From Paenibacillus rubinfantis (GTDB lineage: Bacteria; Bacillota; Bacilli; Paenibacillales; Paenibacillaceae), in contig NZ_LN909064.1 in assembly GCF_001486505.1 (NCBI RefSeq), forward strand, positions 434,001 through 498,000: a stretch of 64,000 nucleotides of DNA. The letters run 5' to 3'. How positions within the stretch are numbered: the stretch's first letter is position 1; the number at the start of each line of letters is the position of its first letter. Under the pieces are notes generated by a model. The model made no database searches and was not told where the DNA came from. It saw nothing but the letters and a program-made list of their open reading frames with translations. Of this stretch, positions 53,327 through 61,936 are shown piece by piece. The translations under genes were made by a program, and so were the position numbers.

Positions 53327-54760
53327 ATGCACGGAAATTATAAAGTTGCTTCTCAAGTCCTTGATATTCCTTCCAGCAGCAAACAAAGGAAGCTGGCCTT
53401 TCTCCTAGGGAGTGTAATCACCGCGGCTTCTCTTTCGGCTTTACCGTTTGGGATGACAGCGCTTCCTGCAATGGAGCCTTTTTTGTCGGCCGCCATCGGT
53501 TGGCTGATTTTTGGGGATATGCTAACGGCCTTTATTATATACAGCCAATATCGGGCTTCCGGTCTTCCGGGGTTAATGGTCTTATCCTGCACTTATTTGT
53601 TTAGCGGATTAATGAAATTTCTTCACGTTCTAACTTTCCCGGATCTCTTTGGTGAGTTTGGTGTCTTCATTGGTGCTGGAGGGCAAACCGCAGGATGGCT
53701 GTGGGTGTTCTGGCACGGTGGTTTTTCGCTGGGCATCTTGGTATACGCCGGGGTAAGCCGGAAGTGGTCCAAGCCGTTTAGCTCGAAGGAGCAAATCTTC
53801 AATTTCGGGACGGCAGGCATTACGCTAACGTTGTTGACGGTGCTGGGCGTATTTGAGATCGCGGCGTTAGGGGAACGCTGGCTGCCCAATATCATTGAAC
53901 AGTACGATTACCGGGAAGTGAATACTTCAGGAATTGGTCCGTTCTTATGGGTTCTGAATTTCTTTGCCTTGCTGGCTCTATGGGGAAGGGTAAGGGGATG
54001 GTCGATGATGCATTTGTGGCTGGCAGTCGCTTTGCTGGCCCTGTTGATGGACGTGACGCTAACCCTGTTTGCCGGCATGCGTTTTACCTTGGGGTGGTAT
54101 GTAGCGAAGTTAAATTCGGTGATTGCTTCAACCGTCGTGATTTGCGCGGTGGTTAATGAGGTGAATCGCTTATTTATCCGGTTATCGGAGCAGCACCGTC
54201 AGCTCGTGGAGTCAGGCCAGCAGCTCGAGCACGCGAACGAACAGCTGATTCGACTGACCAATCTCGACGGGTTGACGGAAATTCCCAACCGCCGGCGATT
54301 CGATGAGATTTTGGCCTGGGAACTGGAATCCCCGGAGGAGCGGAACACAGCGCTGTCGCTGCTTATCATAGATATCGATTGCTTTAAAGCCTATAATGAT
54401 TACTATGGACATCAAGGCGGGGATCACGTCTTGAAAGAGATCGCATGGACGATCTATGCGGAGGCGAAGAAAGAGCAGGGCTTTGCCGCCAGATACGGCG
54501 GGGAGGAATTTGTCGTCGTCCTGTCCGGGCTGGGAACGCAGCAAACCCTAGCGTTTTCCGAGCGATTGCGTCAAGCGGTCGCTGCTCTGTCCATTGAGCA
54601 TCTGCGCTCCAAGGCGGAGCCACACGTCACGATCAGCGTCGGAGGGTATCGCCTCGCTCCGTTTGATCCGATGTCGGGGGAGGAGTTGATCCTCCGGGCG
54701 GATCGCTGCCTCTATCGTGCCAAGGAAGAGGGGCGCAACCGTTCGGTTGTCGAGGGCTGA
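53327..54760 (+). CDS. membrane-bound diguanylate cyclase (MASE-type sensor + GGDEF)
   Basis: 477 residues. Seven to eight transmembrane helices (about 25-285) resemble the MASE4 sensor. A short coiled coil (about 290-310) leads to the GGDEF domain with LTEIPNRRRFDEIL, IDIDCFKAYND and YGGEEFVVVL, so the active site is intact (GGEEF). The RxxD inhibitory site is absent. It should synthesise c-di-GMP and, together with the HD-GYP protein at 47908, suggests local interest in c-di-GMP control. Start is ATG 53327. Confidence 0.92.
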   Translation: MHGNYKVASQVLDIPSSSKQRKLAFLLGSVITAASLSALPFGMTALPAMEPFLSAAIGWLIFGDMLTAFIIYSQYRASGLPGLMVLSCTYLFSGLMKFLHVLTFPDLFGEFGVFIGAGGQTAGWLWVFWHGGFSLGILVYAGVSRKWSKPFSSKEQIFNFGTAGITLTLLTVLGVFEIAALGERWLPNIIEQYDYREVNTSGIGPFLWVLNFFALLALWGRVRGWSMMHLWLAVALLALLMDVTLTLFAGMRFTLGWYVAKLNSVIASTVVICAVVNEVNRLFIRLSEQHRQLVESGQQLEHANEQLIRLTNLDGLTEIPNRRRFDEILAWELESPEERNTALSLLIIDIDCFKAYNDYYGHQGGDHVLKEIAWTIYAEAKKEQGFAARYGGEEFVVVLSGLGTQQTLAFSERLRQAVAALSIEHLRSKAEPHVTISVGGYRLAPFDPMSGEELILRADRCLYRAKEEGRNRSVVEG

Positions 54761-54787
54761 TCTGCTCGCCCCGGACCTTCCTGGGTT

Positions 54788-55276
54788 TTAGGAGGTTGCG
54801 TTTTCGGTCATGGCCCGGTACTGCTTGAACATAAACAGGCGCCAGCGAATAATCATGCCGTAGGCGAGCAGGAAGAACAACGCCGCCGTTTGCATTACGG
54901 AGACATATTGTTCCACGGCTTCATGCAGCAGCAGGCGAACGACGAGCAGTCCGATCAGGATAAAGATAAAGCTGCGGGAACGTTCCGCATAAATCTCGCC
55001 GTCGATTTTCTCAAACTTGGTTGTCCGGATCAGCGGATAGGAGAACAGGATCCAGCCGAAAGCGAAGGCGATCACGCCCCACAAGATGGGAATATGGGTT
55101 TCCGGGACGATAAACATCATGAGTCCCGTGGTCATCCCCAGCGGGGGAATGATGATTTTCTTCACGGTGACGGGTCGACGACTGGCCTTCAGACGGATAA
55201 ACAAAACGGCGACGGCCATAGCCATTGCGCCGAAGGTAAAGGCGATTTGCATATAAGAGGGATTCAACAGTTTCAT
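54788..55276 (-). CDS. CcdC-like membrane protein (DUF1453)
   Basis: About 162 residues from ATG 55276, with AAAGGG upstream. Five transmembrane helices; KKIIIPPLGMTTGLMMFIVP and HIPILWGVIAFAFGWILFSYPLIR match the CcdC family of Bacillales, whose gene lies with cytochrome c maturation genes in Bacillus but is not essential for it. Here it stands alone, divergent from the Rrf2-lactonase gene. Confidence 0.85.
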   Translation of the reverse strand: MKLLNPSYMQIAFTFGAMAMAVAVLFIRLKASRRPVTVKKIIIPPLGMTTGLMMFIVPETHIPILWGVIAFAFGWILFSYPLIRTTKFEKIDGEIYAERSRSFIFILIGLLVVRLLLHEAVEQYVSVMQTAALFFLLAYGMIIRWRLFMFKQYRAMTENATS

Positions 55277-55411
55277 GGAGGTTCCCTTTCTGTAGGTAGT
55301 TGCGAGCAGCAATTCAACAATAATAGCTACTAGTTAATAGCGATTCGCGAGAACATTATATCATACTCGCCTGCACTTGTTTCAAACTCGGTAAGGGAAA
55401 GGGGAACGAAG

Positions 55412-56935
55412 ATGAACAGCGAATTGACGGTCGCCGTCCATTGCTTGTTGTATTTGGATTCCAGGGAGGAGCGCATGGCCAACAGCGAACAAATCGCCTG
55501 CAGCGTGGCGACACATCCGGCCCGCGTGCGTAAGGTGTTGAGCCTGCTTCGCCGTCACGACCTCGTGACGACGAAGGAGGGGGCCCATGGCGGATATCAG
55601 CTGAAGGCCGAGCTTTCGCAGGTATCCCTCGGCGACTTGTACCGCATCTTCGCCCAAGGTTCGCTGCGTCCAAGCTGGTGTTCCGGCAGCGAACACTCCT
55701 CCTGTAACATTTCCTCGAACATACCCGCTGTCATGAACCAAATCTACGGCGGAGCAGAGCAGCAGGTGGAGCTGTATTTTAACCGGCTTTCTTTGTCCGA
55801 GGTGAAGCGGTTGCTGCGGGAATCCGAGCAAGGGAAGGGAGAGGATTCGATGAGTCTGGAAAACCAAGAGGTGTGGTTATTTTATACGGGTTCTTATGCT
55901 GAAAGCGGGGAACCGGGCATTCATCTATGCGAGCTGCGGCGCAGTACCGGGGAAATGCGGGTCCTTCACGGCTTCTCAGGTCTCACGAACCCGTCCTTCG
56001 TAGCTCTGGATGCCATGGGGCTGCGGTTGTATGCGGTAAGCGAACAAAGCGAGGGGCGGGTTGCCGGTTTCGCGGTAGATCCGGGGGATGGGAAGTTGAC
56101 GCTGCTAAGCGGAGATAAGGCTACGCTTGGCGCGGATCCTTGCCACCTGGCCTTGCAGCCAGGTCCGGAGCGGCACTTGCTGGTCGCCAACTATTCCAGC
56201 GGCCATGTTAATGCTTATGCCCTCGAATCGGACGGAGCGCCGGGGGACATGACTTCCCTCATTCGCCATGAAGGAAGCAGTGTAAACAAGGAGCGCCAGG
56301 AATCAGCCCATGCGCATAGCGCCGTGCCAAGTCTGGACGGCCGGTTCGCGTTTGTCTCCGATTTGGGAACCGACCAAATCGTGATCTATCGGCTGGAGTG
56401 CGGGCAATTCGTAAAGCACGGAACGACGAATCTGCCGCCGGGGGCCGGTCCGCGGCATTTCGTGATCCATCCGTCCGAACGGTTCGCATATGGCATGAAC
56501 GAGTTGAACAACACGATGACGGCGTATGCGTTGGATCCGGAGGAGGGGAGGCTTGAGGTGATCCAGCACGCCAGCTCGCTGCCGGACGACTTCCAAGGGG
56601 AGAACTACCCGGCCGATATTCATTTCTCGCCGGACGGTCGTTTCGTCTATGGCTCCAACCGCGGGCATGACAGCATTGTTCGCTTTCACATCGATCCCGC
56701 AACCGGGCGTCTTGAGGACCCGGCATGGGCGAGTGCGGGAGGGAGTTGGCCGCGGAATTTTGCCGTACTGGACGACTACGTGCTGGTGGCGAATCAGTAC
56801 AGCGGCAATGTCGCCGCCTTGCGCCGCGACCCCGAGAACGGCCGCTTGACGCCAACGGAGCAAAGCTTAAAGCTCGCCAAGCCATCTTGCATCGAGCCAC
56901 TTTCGGCGAGCCTCGCGGCGGGGATGCTGAAGTAG
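55412..56935 (+). CDS. Rrf2-family regulator fused in frame to a 6-phosphogluconolactonase-like propeller
   Basis: 507 residues in one open frame. Residues 1-146 are an Rrf2-type winged helix (MNSELTVAVHCLLYLDSREE, LLRRHDLVTTKEGAHGGYQL) with two Cys in SWCSGSEHSSCN. Residues 147-507 are a YbhE-like lactonase beta-propeller (WLFYTGSYAESGEPGIHL, GADPCHLALQP, GPRHFVIHP, PADIHFSPDGRFVYGSNRG). ATG 55850 at the boundary has its own AAGGGAGAGG site, so a free lactonase could also be made. This may be a true fusion or a lost stop codon between two genes. Confidence 0.85.
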   Translation: MNSELTVAVHCLLYLDSREERMANSEQIACSVATHPARVRKVLSLLRRHDLVTTKEGAHGGYQLKAELSQVSLGDLYRIFAQGSLRPSWCSGSEHSSCNISSNIPAVMNQIYGGAEQQVELYFNRLSLSEVKRLLRESEQGKGEDSMSLENQEVWLFYTGSYAESGEPGIHLCELRRSTGEMRVLHGFSGLTNPSFVALDAMGLRLYAVSEQSEGRVAGFAVDPGDGKLTLLSGDKATLGADPCHLALQPGPERHLLVANYSSGHVNAYALESDGAPGDMTSLIRHEGSSVNKERQESAHAHSAVPSLDGRFAFVSDLGTDQIVIYRLECGQFVKHGTTNLPPGAGPRHFVIHPSERFAYGMNELNNTMTAYALDPEEGRLEVIQHASSLPDDFQGENYPADIHFSPDGRFVYGSNRGHDSIVRFHIDPATGRLEDPAWASAGGSWPRNFAVLDDYVLVANQYSGNVAALRRDPENGRLTPTEQSLKLAKPSCIEPLSASLAAGMLK

Positions 56936-57080
56936 CTGCGGGGGATTTTTCGTAAAAGCAAGGAACCTCGCAACCGGGAACGGCATATCTCTACAAGTAG
57001 GGAAAACGCCCATCGGCCGGCAGGTACCAAGTGAGACAGAAGCTTCATCATCAATCGAAGACGAAATGTTCTAACCCTAA

Positions 57081-57119
57081 CACCCGAAGGCCCGCAATTT
57101 GCCGGCTTTCGGGTTTTTT
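57081..57119 (+). terminator. intrinsic terminator after the Rrf2-lactonase gene
   Basis: ACCCGAAGGCC / GGCTTTCGGGT hairpin followed by six T residues. The 145 bp before it hold no recognised gene. Confidence 0.85.
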
Positions 57120-57214
57120 CATGGACGGAAGGGGGCATTCAACGCTCCGTGCCGGGGCCTGTACCGGCTATAAGGGGAGCTTATAAATAATTTGATTTTT
57201 TTGCATAAAAAGGT

Positions 57215-57242
57215 TTGACATTTTTAGGCTACCGCATATAAA
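57215..57242 (+). promoter_or_regulatory. promoter of the sulfate transport operon
   Basis: TTGACA (57215-57220), 16 bp, TATAAA (57237-57242). It gives a leader of about 215 nt containing the structure at 57300-57389. Confidence 0.75.
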
Positions 57243-57299
57243 ATAACACCATAGCATACTAAACAGGTAGGAATAATTAAAAATGTTCTCACCGTACGG

Positions 57300-57389
57300 A
57301 CGGAGGAACGCTCTACTTGCCTTGGCAGACACGGGTAGTGGCTCGGTTTGACCGTTGGGGGGTGGGGCGTTTCTCCGTTTTCCTTTTTC
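57300..57389 (+). ncRNA. structured leader RNA candidate (possible attenuator) upstream of the sulfate transporter
   Basis: ACGGAGGAACGCTC at 57300-57313 pairs continuously with GGGCGTTTCTCCGT at 57365-57378 (14 pairs, two of them G-U), followed at once by TTTTCCTTTTT. The enclosed 51 nt can form CTAC-TTGCC/GGCA-GTAG and CGGTTTGACCG hairpins. It does not match the SAM, T-box or TPP consensus by eye. Sulfur-related control is inferred from the genes downstream. Confidence 0.55.
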
Positions 57390-57463
57390 AGAATGGAATC
57401 TGATGCGGTAGATGCCTGCTCTGCCCTAGTAAAGCGAGAAATGTGAGTATGGGGAGTGATACG

Positions 57464-58540
57464 ATGAACAGAAAGTTGAAGCAAGGGGTTCTAGTGAGTT
57501 TGGCGTTAGTATTGGTTGGGGTTCTGGCGGCTTGCTCGGCGAACAAGAGCGGCAGCAACGATGCCGCCAGTGCGGCAGCCGGCAATGCCGGCGGCGGGGA
57601 GAAGCCTAAAGCGGTGGAGCTGCTGAACGTATCCTACGACCCAACCCGAGAATTATACGAGAAATATAACGAAGCTTTCGCGGCCTATTGGGAGAAGGAA
57701 AAAGGACAAAAAGTCACGATCAAGCAGTCACACGGCGGCTCGGGGAAACAAAGCCGTGCGGTCATTGACGGATTGAAGGCCGATGTGGTCACGCTGGCTC
57801 TCGGCTACGATATTGACGCTATTGCGGAGAACGGTTTGATTGATAAGGGCTGGCAGCAAAAATATGAGCTGAACAGCTCGCCTTACACCTCAACGATCGT
57901 CTTCTTGGTTCGCAAAGGCAACCCCAAGGAGATCAAGGATTGGAATGATTTGATCAAGGAAGGCGTCGAAGTCATTACGCCGAACCCGCAAACTTCCGGC
58001 GGGGCGCGGTGGAACTACCTGGCGGCATGGGGATACGCCCTGCATCATAACAATAACGATGAAGCGAAAGCACGGGAGTTCGTACAGGAGCTGTTCAAAC
58101 ATGTTCCCGTTCTCGACAGCGGGGCACGCGGTGCAACAACGACGTTCGTAGAACGCGGACTCGGCGACGTGCTGTTGGCTTGGGAGAATGAGGCGTGGTT
58201 GTCCGTGCAGGAGCTGGGGCCGGACAAATTTGATATCGTCTATCCGTCGGAGAGTATCCTGGCGGAACCGCCGGTTGCCGTGGTAGACAAAAACGTGGAT
58301 TCCAAAGGTACCCGTGAAGTGGCCGAAGCCTATCTGAAATACTTGTATTCGGAAGAGGGGCAAAAAATCGCCGCGGAAAATTACTATCGCCCGACGCTGG
58401 ACAGCGTCAAGACGGAGTTTGCCGATAAGTTCCCGGAAATCCAGTTGTTTACGATTGAGGAATTCGGCGGCTGGGCGGAAGCCCAAGCGAAGCATTTTAA
58501 TGACGGTGGCATTTTCAGCCAAATTTATGTACCGCAATAA
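57464..58540 (+). CDS. sulfate ABC transporter substrate-binding protein
   Basis: About 358 residues from ATG 57464, with GGGGAGTG six bases upstream. Lipobox GVLAAC, then [24 protein letters not shown], the signature of sulfate/thiosulfate-binding proteins (Sbp/CysP). [26 protein letters not shown] is a further conserved ligand-binding segment. Extracytoplasmic. Heads a three-gene operon with the two permeases. Confidence 0.93.
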   Translation: MNRKLKQGVLVSLALVLVGVLAACSANKSGSNDAASAAAGNAGGGEKPKAVELLNVSYDPTRELYEKYNEAFAAYWEKEKGQKVTIKQSHGGSGKQSRAVIDGLKADVVTLALGYDIDAIAENGLIDKGWQQKYELNSSPYTSTIVFLVRKGNPKEIKDWNDLIKEGVEVITPNPQTSGGARWNYLAAWGYALHHNNNDEAKAREFVQELFKHVPVLDSGARGATTTFVERGLGDVLLAWENEAWLSVQELGPDKFDIVYPSESILAEPPVAVVDKNVDSKGTREVAEAYLKYLYSEEGQKIAAENYYRPTLDSVKTEFADKFPEIQLFTIEEFGGWAEAQAKHFNDGGIFSQIYVPQ

Positions 58541-58576
58541 TCCAAACCGACCGTAACGAATCGGAGGCGAAAAATT

Positions 58577-59407
58577 ATGCACAGTGGCACCACAAAGCGC
58601 GGCGTTCTTCCCGGCTTCGGGATGACGATGGGATTTAGCGTGCTATATCTCAGCTTGATCGTGCTGATCCCGCTTTCCGCTTTGCTGCTGAATTCTACGG
58701 GACTAACCTGGGAGAAATTTTGGGATATCGCGACCGACCCGCGCGTACTCGCTTCCTATAAGGTCAGCTTTCTGACCGCGGCGGCAGCTGGACTGATCGA
58801 TGCGGTGCTGGGGCTGCTGCTGGCCTGGGTGTTGGTCCGGTACGATTTTCCCGGCAAAAACGTGTTTGATGCCATGATCGACCTTCCCTTTGCCCTGCCT
58901 ACGGCCGTGGCCGGGGTTTCCCTTACCGCGATCTATTCGGCTAACGGCTGGATCGGCTCCTTGTTTGAGCCGTTGGGGATTCGCATCGCGTTTACGCCGA
59001 TGGGCATTACGCTTGCGTTGATGTTTATCGGCATCCCTTTTGTCGTGCGTACCGTACAGCCGGTGCTGCAGGATCTGGATGCCGAGGTGGAGGAGGCGGC
59101 GGCAACACTCGGCGCAAGCCGCTTTCGCACCTTCCGCCAGGTGGTGTTGCCGGAGCTGCTGCCCCCGCTGCTAACGGGGTTTGCACTCGCGTTTGCCCGC
59201 GGTATCGGCGAATACGGCTCTGTCGTCTTTATCTCCGGCAACATGCCGATGAAGACGGAGATCGCTCCGCTGCTCATCATGTCGAAGCTGGAGCAGTTCG
59301 ACTATGCCGGCGCGACGGCGGTAGCGCTGATGCTACTGTTGATCTCGTTCGTGCTGCTGCTGCTCATCAACACGCTGCAGCGCCGGATCCGCAAGACCGC
59401 GCGGTAA
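58577..59407 (+). CDS. cysT: sulfate ABC transporter permease CysT
   Basis: 276 residues, six transmembrane helices. The loop [32 protein letters not shown] carries the EAA motif, and [19 protein letters not shown] is the CysT signature. AGGCGAAA upstream. Pairs with cysW. Confidence 0.95.
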   Translation: MHSGTTKRGVLPGFGMTMGFSVLYLSLIVLIPLSALLLNSTGLTWEKFWDIATDPRVLASYKVSFLTAAAAGLIDAVLGLLLAWVLVRYDFPGKNVFDAMIDLPFALPTAVAGVSLTAIYSANGWIGSLFEPLGIRIAFTPMGITLALMFIGIPFVVRTVQPVLQDLDAEVEEAAATLGASRFRTFRQVVLPELLPPLLTGFALAFARGIGEYGSVVFISGNMPMKTEIAPLLIMSKLEQFDYAGATAVALMLLLISFVLLLLINTLQRRIRKTAR

Positions 59408-59436
59408 GACAACGCTATCGATAGGGAGGGAAGAGT

Positions 59437-60297
59437 ATGGCCGGTTCTGTGCCATTAGCTGCGAATAAGCCGACTGCCCCGCGCAGGCAAACGGGGAAGG
59501 GGTCCGGTGCCGTCAAGTGGGTGTTGATTACGGCAGCCGTACTGGTCCTGCTGTGGTTGATCGTCCTGCCGCTTGCCGTCGTCCTGACGGAGGCGCTCAA
59601 GAAAGGCTGGGACGTCTACGTGGCCGCGATCCGCGATCCGGATGCGTTGTCCGCGTTGCGGCTGACGCTGCTCGTTGCTTTAATTACTGTACCGCTGAAT
59701 ACGATCTTTGGGGTGGCCGCCGCCTGGGCCGTCACCAAATTCAAATTTCGCGGCAAGCAGGTGCTGGTCACGTTGATCGACCTGCCCTTTGCCGTATCAC
59801 CAGTCATCGGCGGCTTAATCTACGTGCTTGTCTACGGCTCGCACGGTTGGTTTGGTCCGTGGCTGGATGAGCATAACCTCTCGATTATCTTTGCTTTGCC
59901 AGGGATCATTCTGGCAACGTTGTTCGTGACCTTCCCGTTTGTTGCCCGCGAGCTCATCCCGTTGATGGAGGATCAGGGGCAGCAAGAGGAGGAGGCCGCG
60001 GTCACATTGGGAGCCCGGGGCTTCCGGATCTTCTGGAAGGTGACGCTCCCGAACATCAAATGGGGTCTATTGTACGGAATCGTGCTTTGCAATGCGCGAG
60101 CGATGGGGGAATTCGGTGCCGTCTCCGTCGTCTCGGGCCACATCCGGGGAGAAACAAACACTTTGCCGCTGCACGTGGAGATCTTGTATAACGAATACCA
60201 ATTTTCCGCGTCGTTTGCAGTCGCGTCCCTCTTGCTGCTGCTGGCGCTGGTGACCCTGCTGCTCAAGGGCTGGTTTACGCGAAAAAGTAGGCATTAG
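59437..60297 (+). CDS. cysW: sulfate ABC transporter permease CysW
   Basis: 286 residues, six transmembrane helices after a 25-residue hydrophilic N-terminus. EEEAAVTLGARGFRIFWKVTLPNIKWGLLYG is the EAA loop, and NARAMGEFGAVSVVSGHIRG is the CysW signature. No cysA ATPase gene follows; instead a repeat block begins directly after the stop, so the ATPase must be encoded elsewhere. Confidence 0.95.
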   Translation: MAGSVPLAANKPTAPRRQTGKGSGAVKWVLITAAVLVLLWLIVLPLAVVLTEALKKGWDVYVAAIRDPDALSALRLTLLVALITVPLNTIFGVAAAWAVTKFKFRGKQVLVTLIDLPFAVSPVIGGLIYVLVYGSHGWFGPWLDEHNLSIIFALPGIILATLFVTFPFVARELIPLMEDQGQQEEEAAVTLGARGFRIFWKVTLPNIKWGLLYGIVLCNARAMGEFGAVSVVSGHIRGETNTLPLHVEILYNEYQFSASFAVASLLLLLALVTLLLKGWFTRKSRH

Positions 60298-60357
60298 GGG
60301 GCGAACGACCTCTGCCGTTCGGTCTTCTGCCGTTCCGGACCTCTACCGTTCCGGACC

Positions 60358-61260
60358 TCTAACGGACCGTAGAGCCCTTATTCATTGATTTCCCGGCTAT
60401 TTCCCGCTGTAACGGACCTCAGAGGTCTTATTTGGCGGAAATGGCGGAGAAATAGCTCCTTTTGCCCGAAATAAGGTCACCTGGGTCCGTTAGAAACTAA
60501 GTCCTTCGCCAGGTTGCCCAATAGCGTCTCTCAGGTCCGTTAGCGGGGCGAAAGTTGGTTGAGGTGCGAGGGCGGCATAGTTACAGAGGTTGTTGGAGTT
60601 GGTGGAGTTAGTGGTGTTACTGACTTGCTGAGTTACTGGGTTGCTGGAGTCGCTGGAGACGCTGGAGTTACTGGTGTTGCTGGTGTTGCTGGAGTCGCTG
60701 GAGTTACTGGAGTCTAACGGACCGTAGAGCCCTTATTTGCTAATTTCCCGGTCATTTCCCGCTGTAACGGACCTCAGCGACCTTATTTGGCGGAAATGGC
60801 GGAGAAGTAGCTCCTTTTGCCCGAAATAAGGTCACCTGGGTCCGTTAGAAACTAAGTCCTTCGCCAGGCTGCAAAATAGCGTCTCTCAGGTCCGTTAGCG
60901 GGGCGAAAGTTAGTTGAGGTGCGAGGGCGGCGTAGTTGCTGAGGTTGTAGGAGTTAGTGGAGTTACTGGGTTACTGGGTTACTGGAGTTACTGGAGTTAC
61001 TGGAGTTGCTGGAGTCGCTGGAGTTACTGGAGTCTAACGGACCGTAGAGCCCTTATTTGCTAATTTCCCGGCTATTTCCCGCTGTAACGGACCTCAGCGA
61101 CCTTATTTGGCGGAAATGGCGGAGAAGTAGCTCCTTTTGCCCGAAATAAGGTCACCTGGGTCCGTTAGAAACTAAGTCCTTCGCAAGGCTGCAAAATAAC
61201 GTCTCTCAGGTCCGTTAGCGGGGCGAAAGTTAGTTGAGGTGCGAGGGCGGCGTAGTTGCA
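60358..61260. repeat. three tandem nested-palindrome cores (TAACGGAC family)
   Basis: Cores of about 200 bp start at 60358, 60713 and 61033 and are nearly identical. Each contains two forward motifs (CTAACGGACCGTAGAGCCCT and CTGTAACGGACCTCAGCGAC, both leading into TTATT) and two inverted motifs (AAATAAGGTCACCTGGGTCC and TCTCTCAGGTCCGTTAG). The inner pair can form a stem of about 24 bp topped by GGAG/CTCC, and the outer pair can enclose it. Cores are separated by minisatellites. A related single set is at 35309. Confidence 0.88.
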
Positions 61261-61440
61261 GAGGTTGTTGGAGTTAGTGGAGTTAGTGGAGTTAGTGGAG
61301 TTAGTGGAGATACTGGGGTTACAGGAGCTACAGGAGCTACAGGAGTTACTGGTATTGCTGGATTTACTGGAGTCTCTCTAGTTACTGGAGTTTCTGGAGT
61401 TAACGGTGTTACTTGTAATTACTGGAGTTGCAAAAGTTAC
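60591..61440 (+). repeat. 9-bp minisatellite tracts of the form GGAGTTACT
   Basis: Tracts at about 60591-60712, 60945-61032 and 61262-61440 lie after each palindromic core. They translate as Gly-Val-X repeats ([24 protein letters not shown]), with most differences at third positions or at X. No ribosome binding site or long ORF spans them, because the cores contain TAA stops in that frame. Nothing is recognised from 61440 to 61600. Confidence 0.75.
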
Positions 61441-61610
61441 CGAAGCGGTAGATTTGTAGCAGGTTGAGCTAGAGTTAGGGAACTGGAATCTACAGGAGTG
61501 GGCAGAAGGGTCGGCTGAATGCAAGATTCGATGTCGTCTAAGCTACTAAGGAAAACTACGTGATCCAGAGATTACTTTTGATTTACCTATACATGGGGAG
61601 GGGTAGGGTG

Positions 61611-61835
61611 ATGGCGAAACCATTGAAAGTCGACGACATTTGGCTGGAACGGATCGCGGAACTGCTGGGCGGCATGGAGTTTGGTTCGCTGAACATCGTC
61701 GTCCATGAAGGCCAAATCGTGCAGATGGAACGCACGGAACGCAAGCGTTACGAGTTGAATCCGGGCAGCGCCTCCAGGGCTTCCGGGGCTTCCCGCCATA
61801 CAGCCAAACCTTTACGTGAATCCGGACAGCGGTAA
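61611..61835 (+). CDS. YezD family small protein (DUF2292)
   Basis: 74 residues. WLERIAELLGGMEFGSLNIVVHEGQIVQMERTERKR matches DUF2292 (YezD), small proteins often found with sulfur-assimilation genes in Firmicutes. ATG 61611 follows GGGGAGGGGTAGGG. The last 25 residues look non-conserved. Its place after the sulfate transporter fits that association, although the repeat block lies between. Confidence 0.85.
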   Translation: MAKPLKVDDIWLERIAELLGGMEFGSLNIVVHEGQIVQMERTERKRYELNPGSASRASGASRHTAKPLRESGQR

Positions 61836-61863
61836 ACCGCTTAGCTATCGGATTCCATCGTAA

Positions 61864-61933
61864 TCAAACACCCCCGGTTCCGGGCGTTCAGGCAATCATT
61901 GCCTAGCCGCCTTCGTGGAACCGGGGGTGTTTG
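61864..61933. terminator. compound bidirectional terminator
   Basis: AAACACCCCCGGTTCC / GGAACCGGGGGTGTTT encloses a second hairpin AGGCAATCATTGCCT. Confidence 0.88.
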
Positions 61934-61936
61934 CGT

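Noticed and set aside
56940..57080. Riboswitch after the lactonase gene
   Set aside because: Several short G/C-rich segments were inspected on both strands but no known consensus or continuous stem was found beyond the terminator.
61234..61467. 77-residue collagen-like ORF
   Set aside because: No ribosome binding site, it starts within a palindromic core and ends in random sequence; kept as a minisatellite observation instead.
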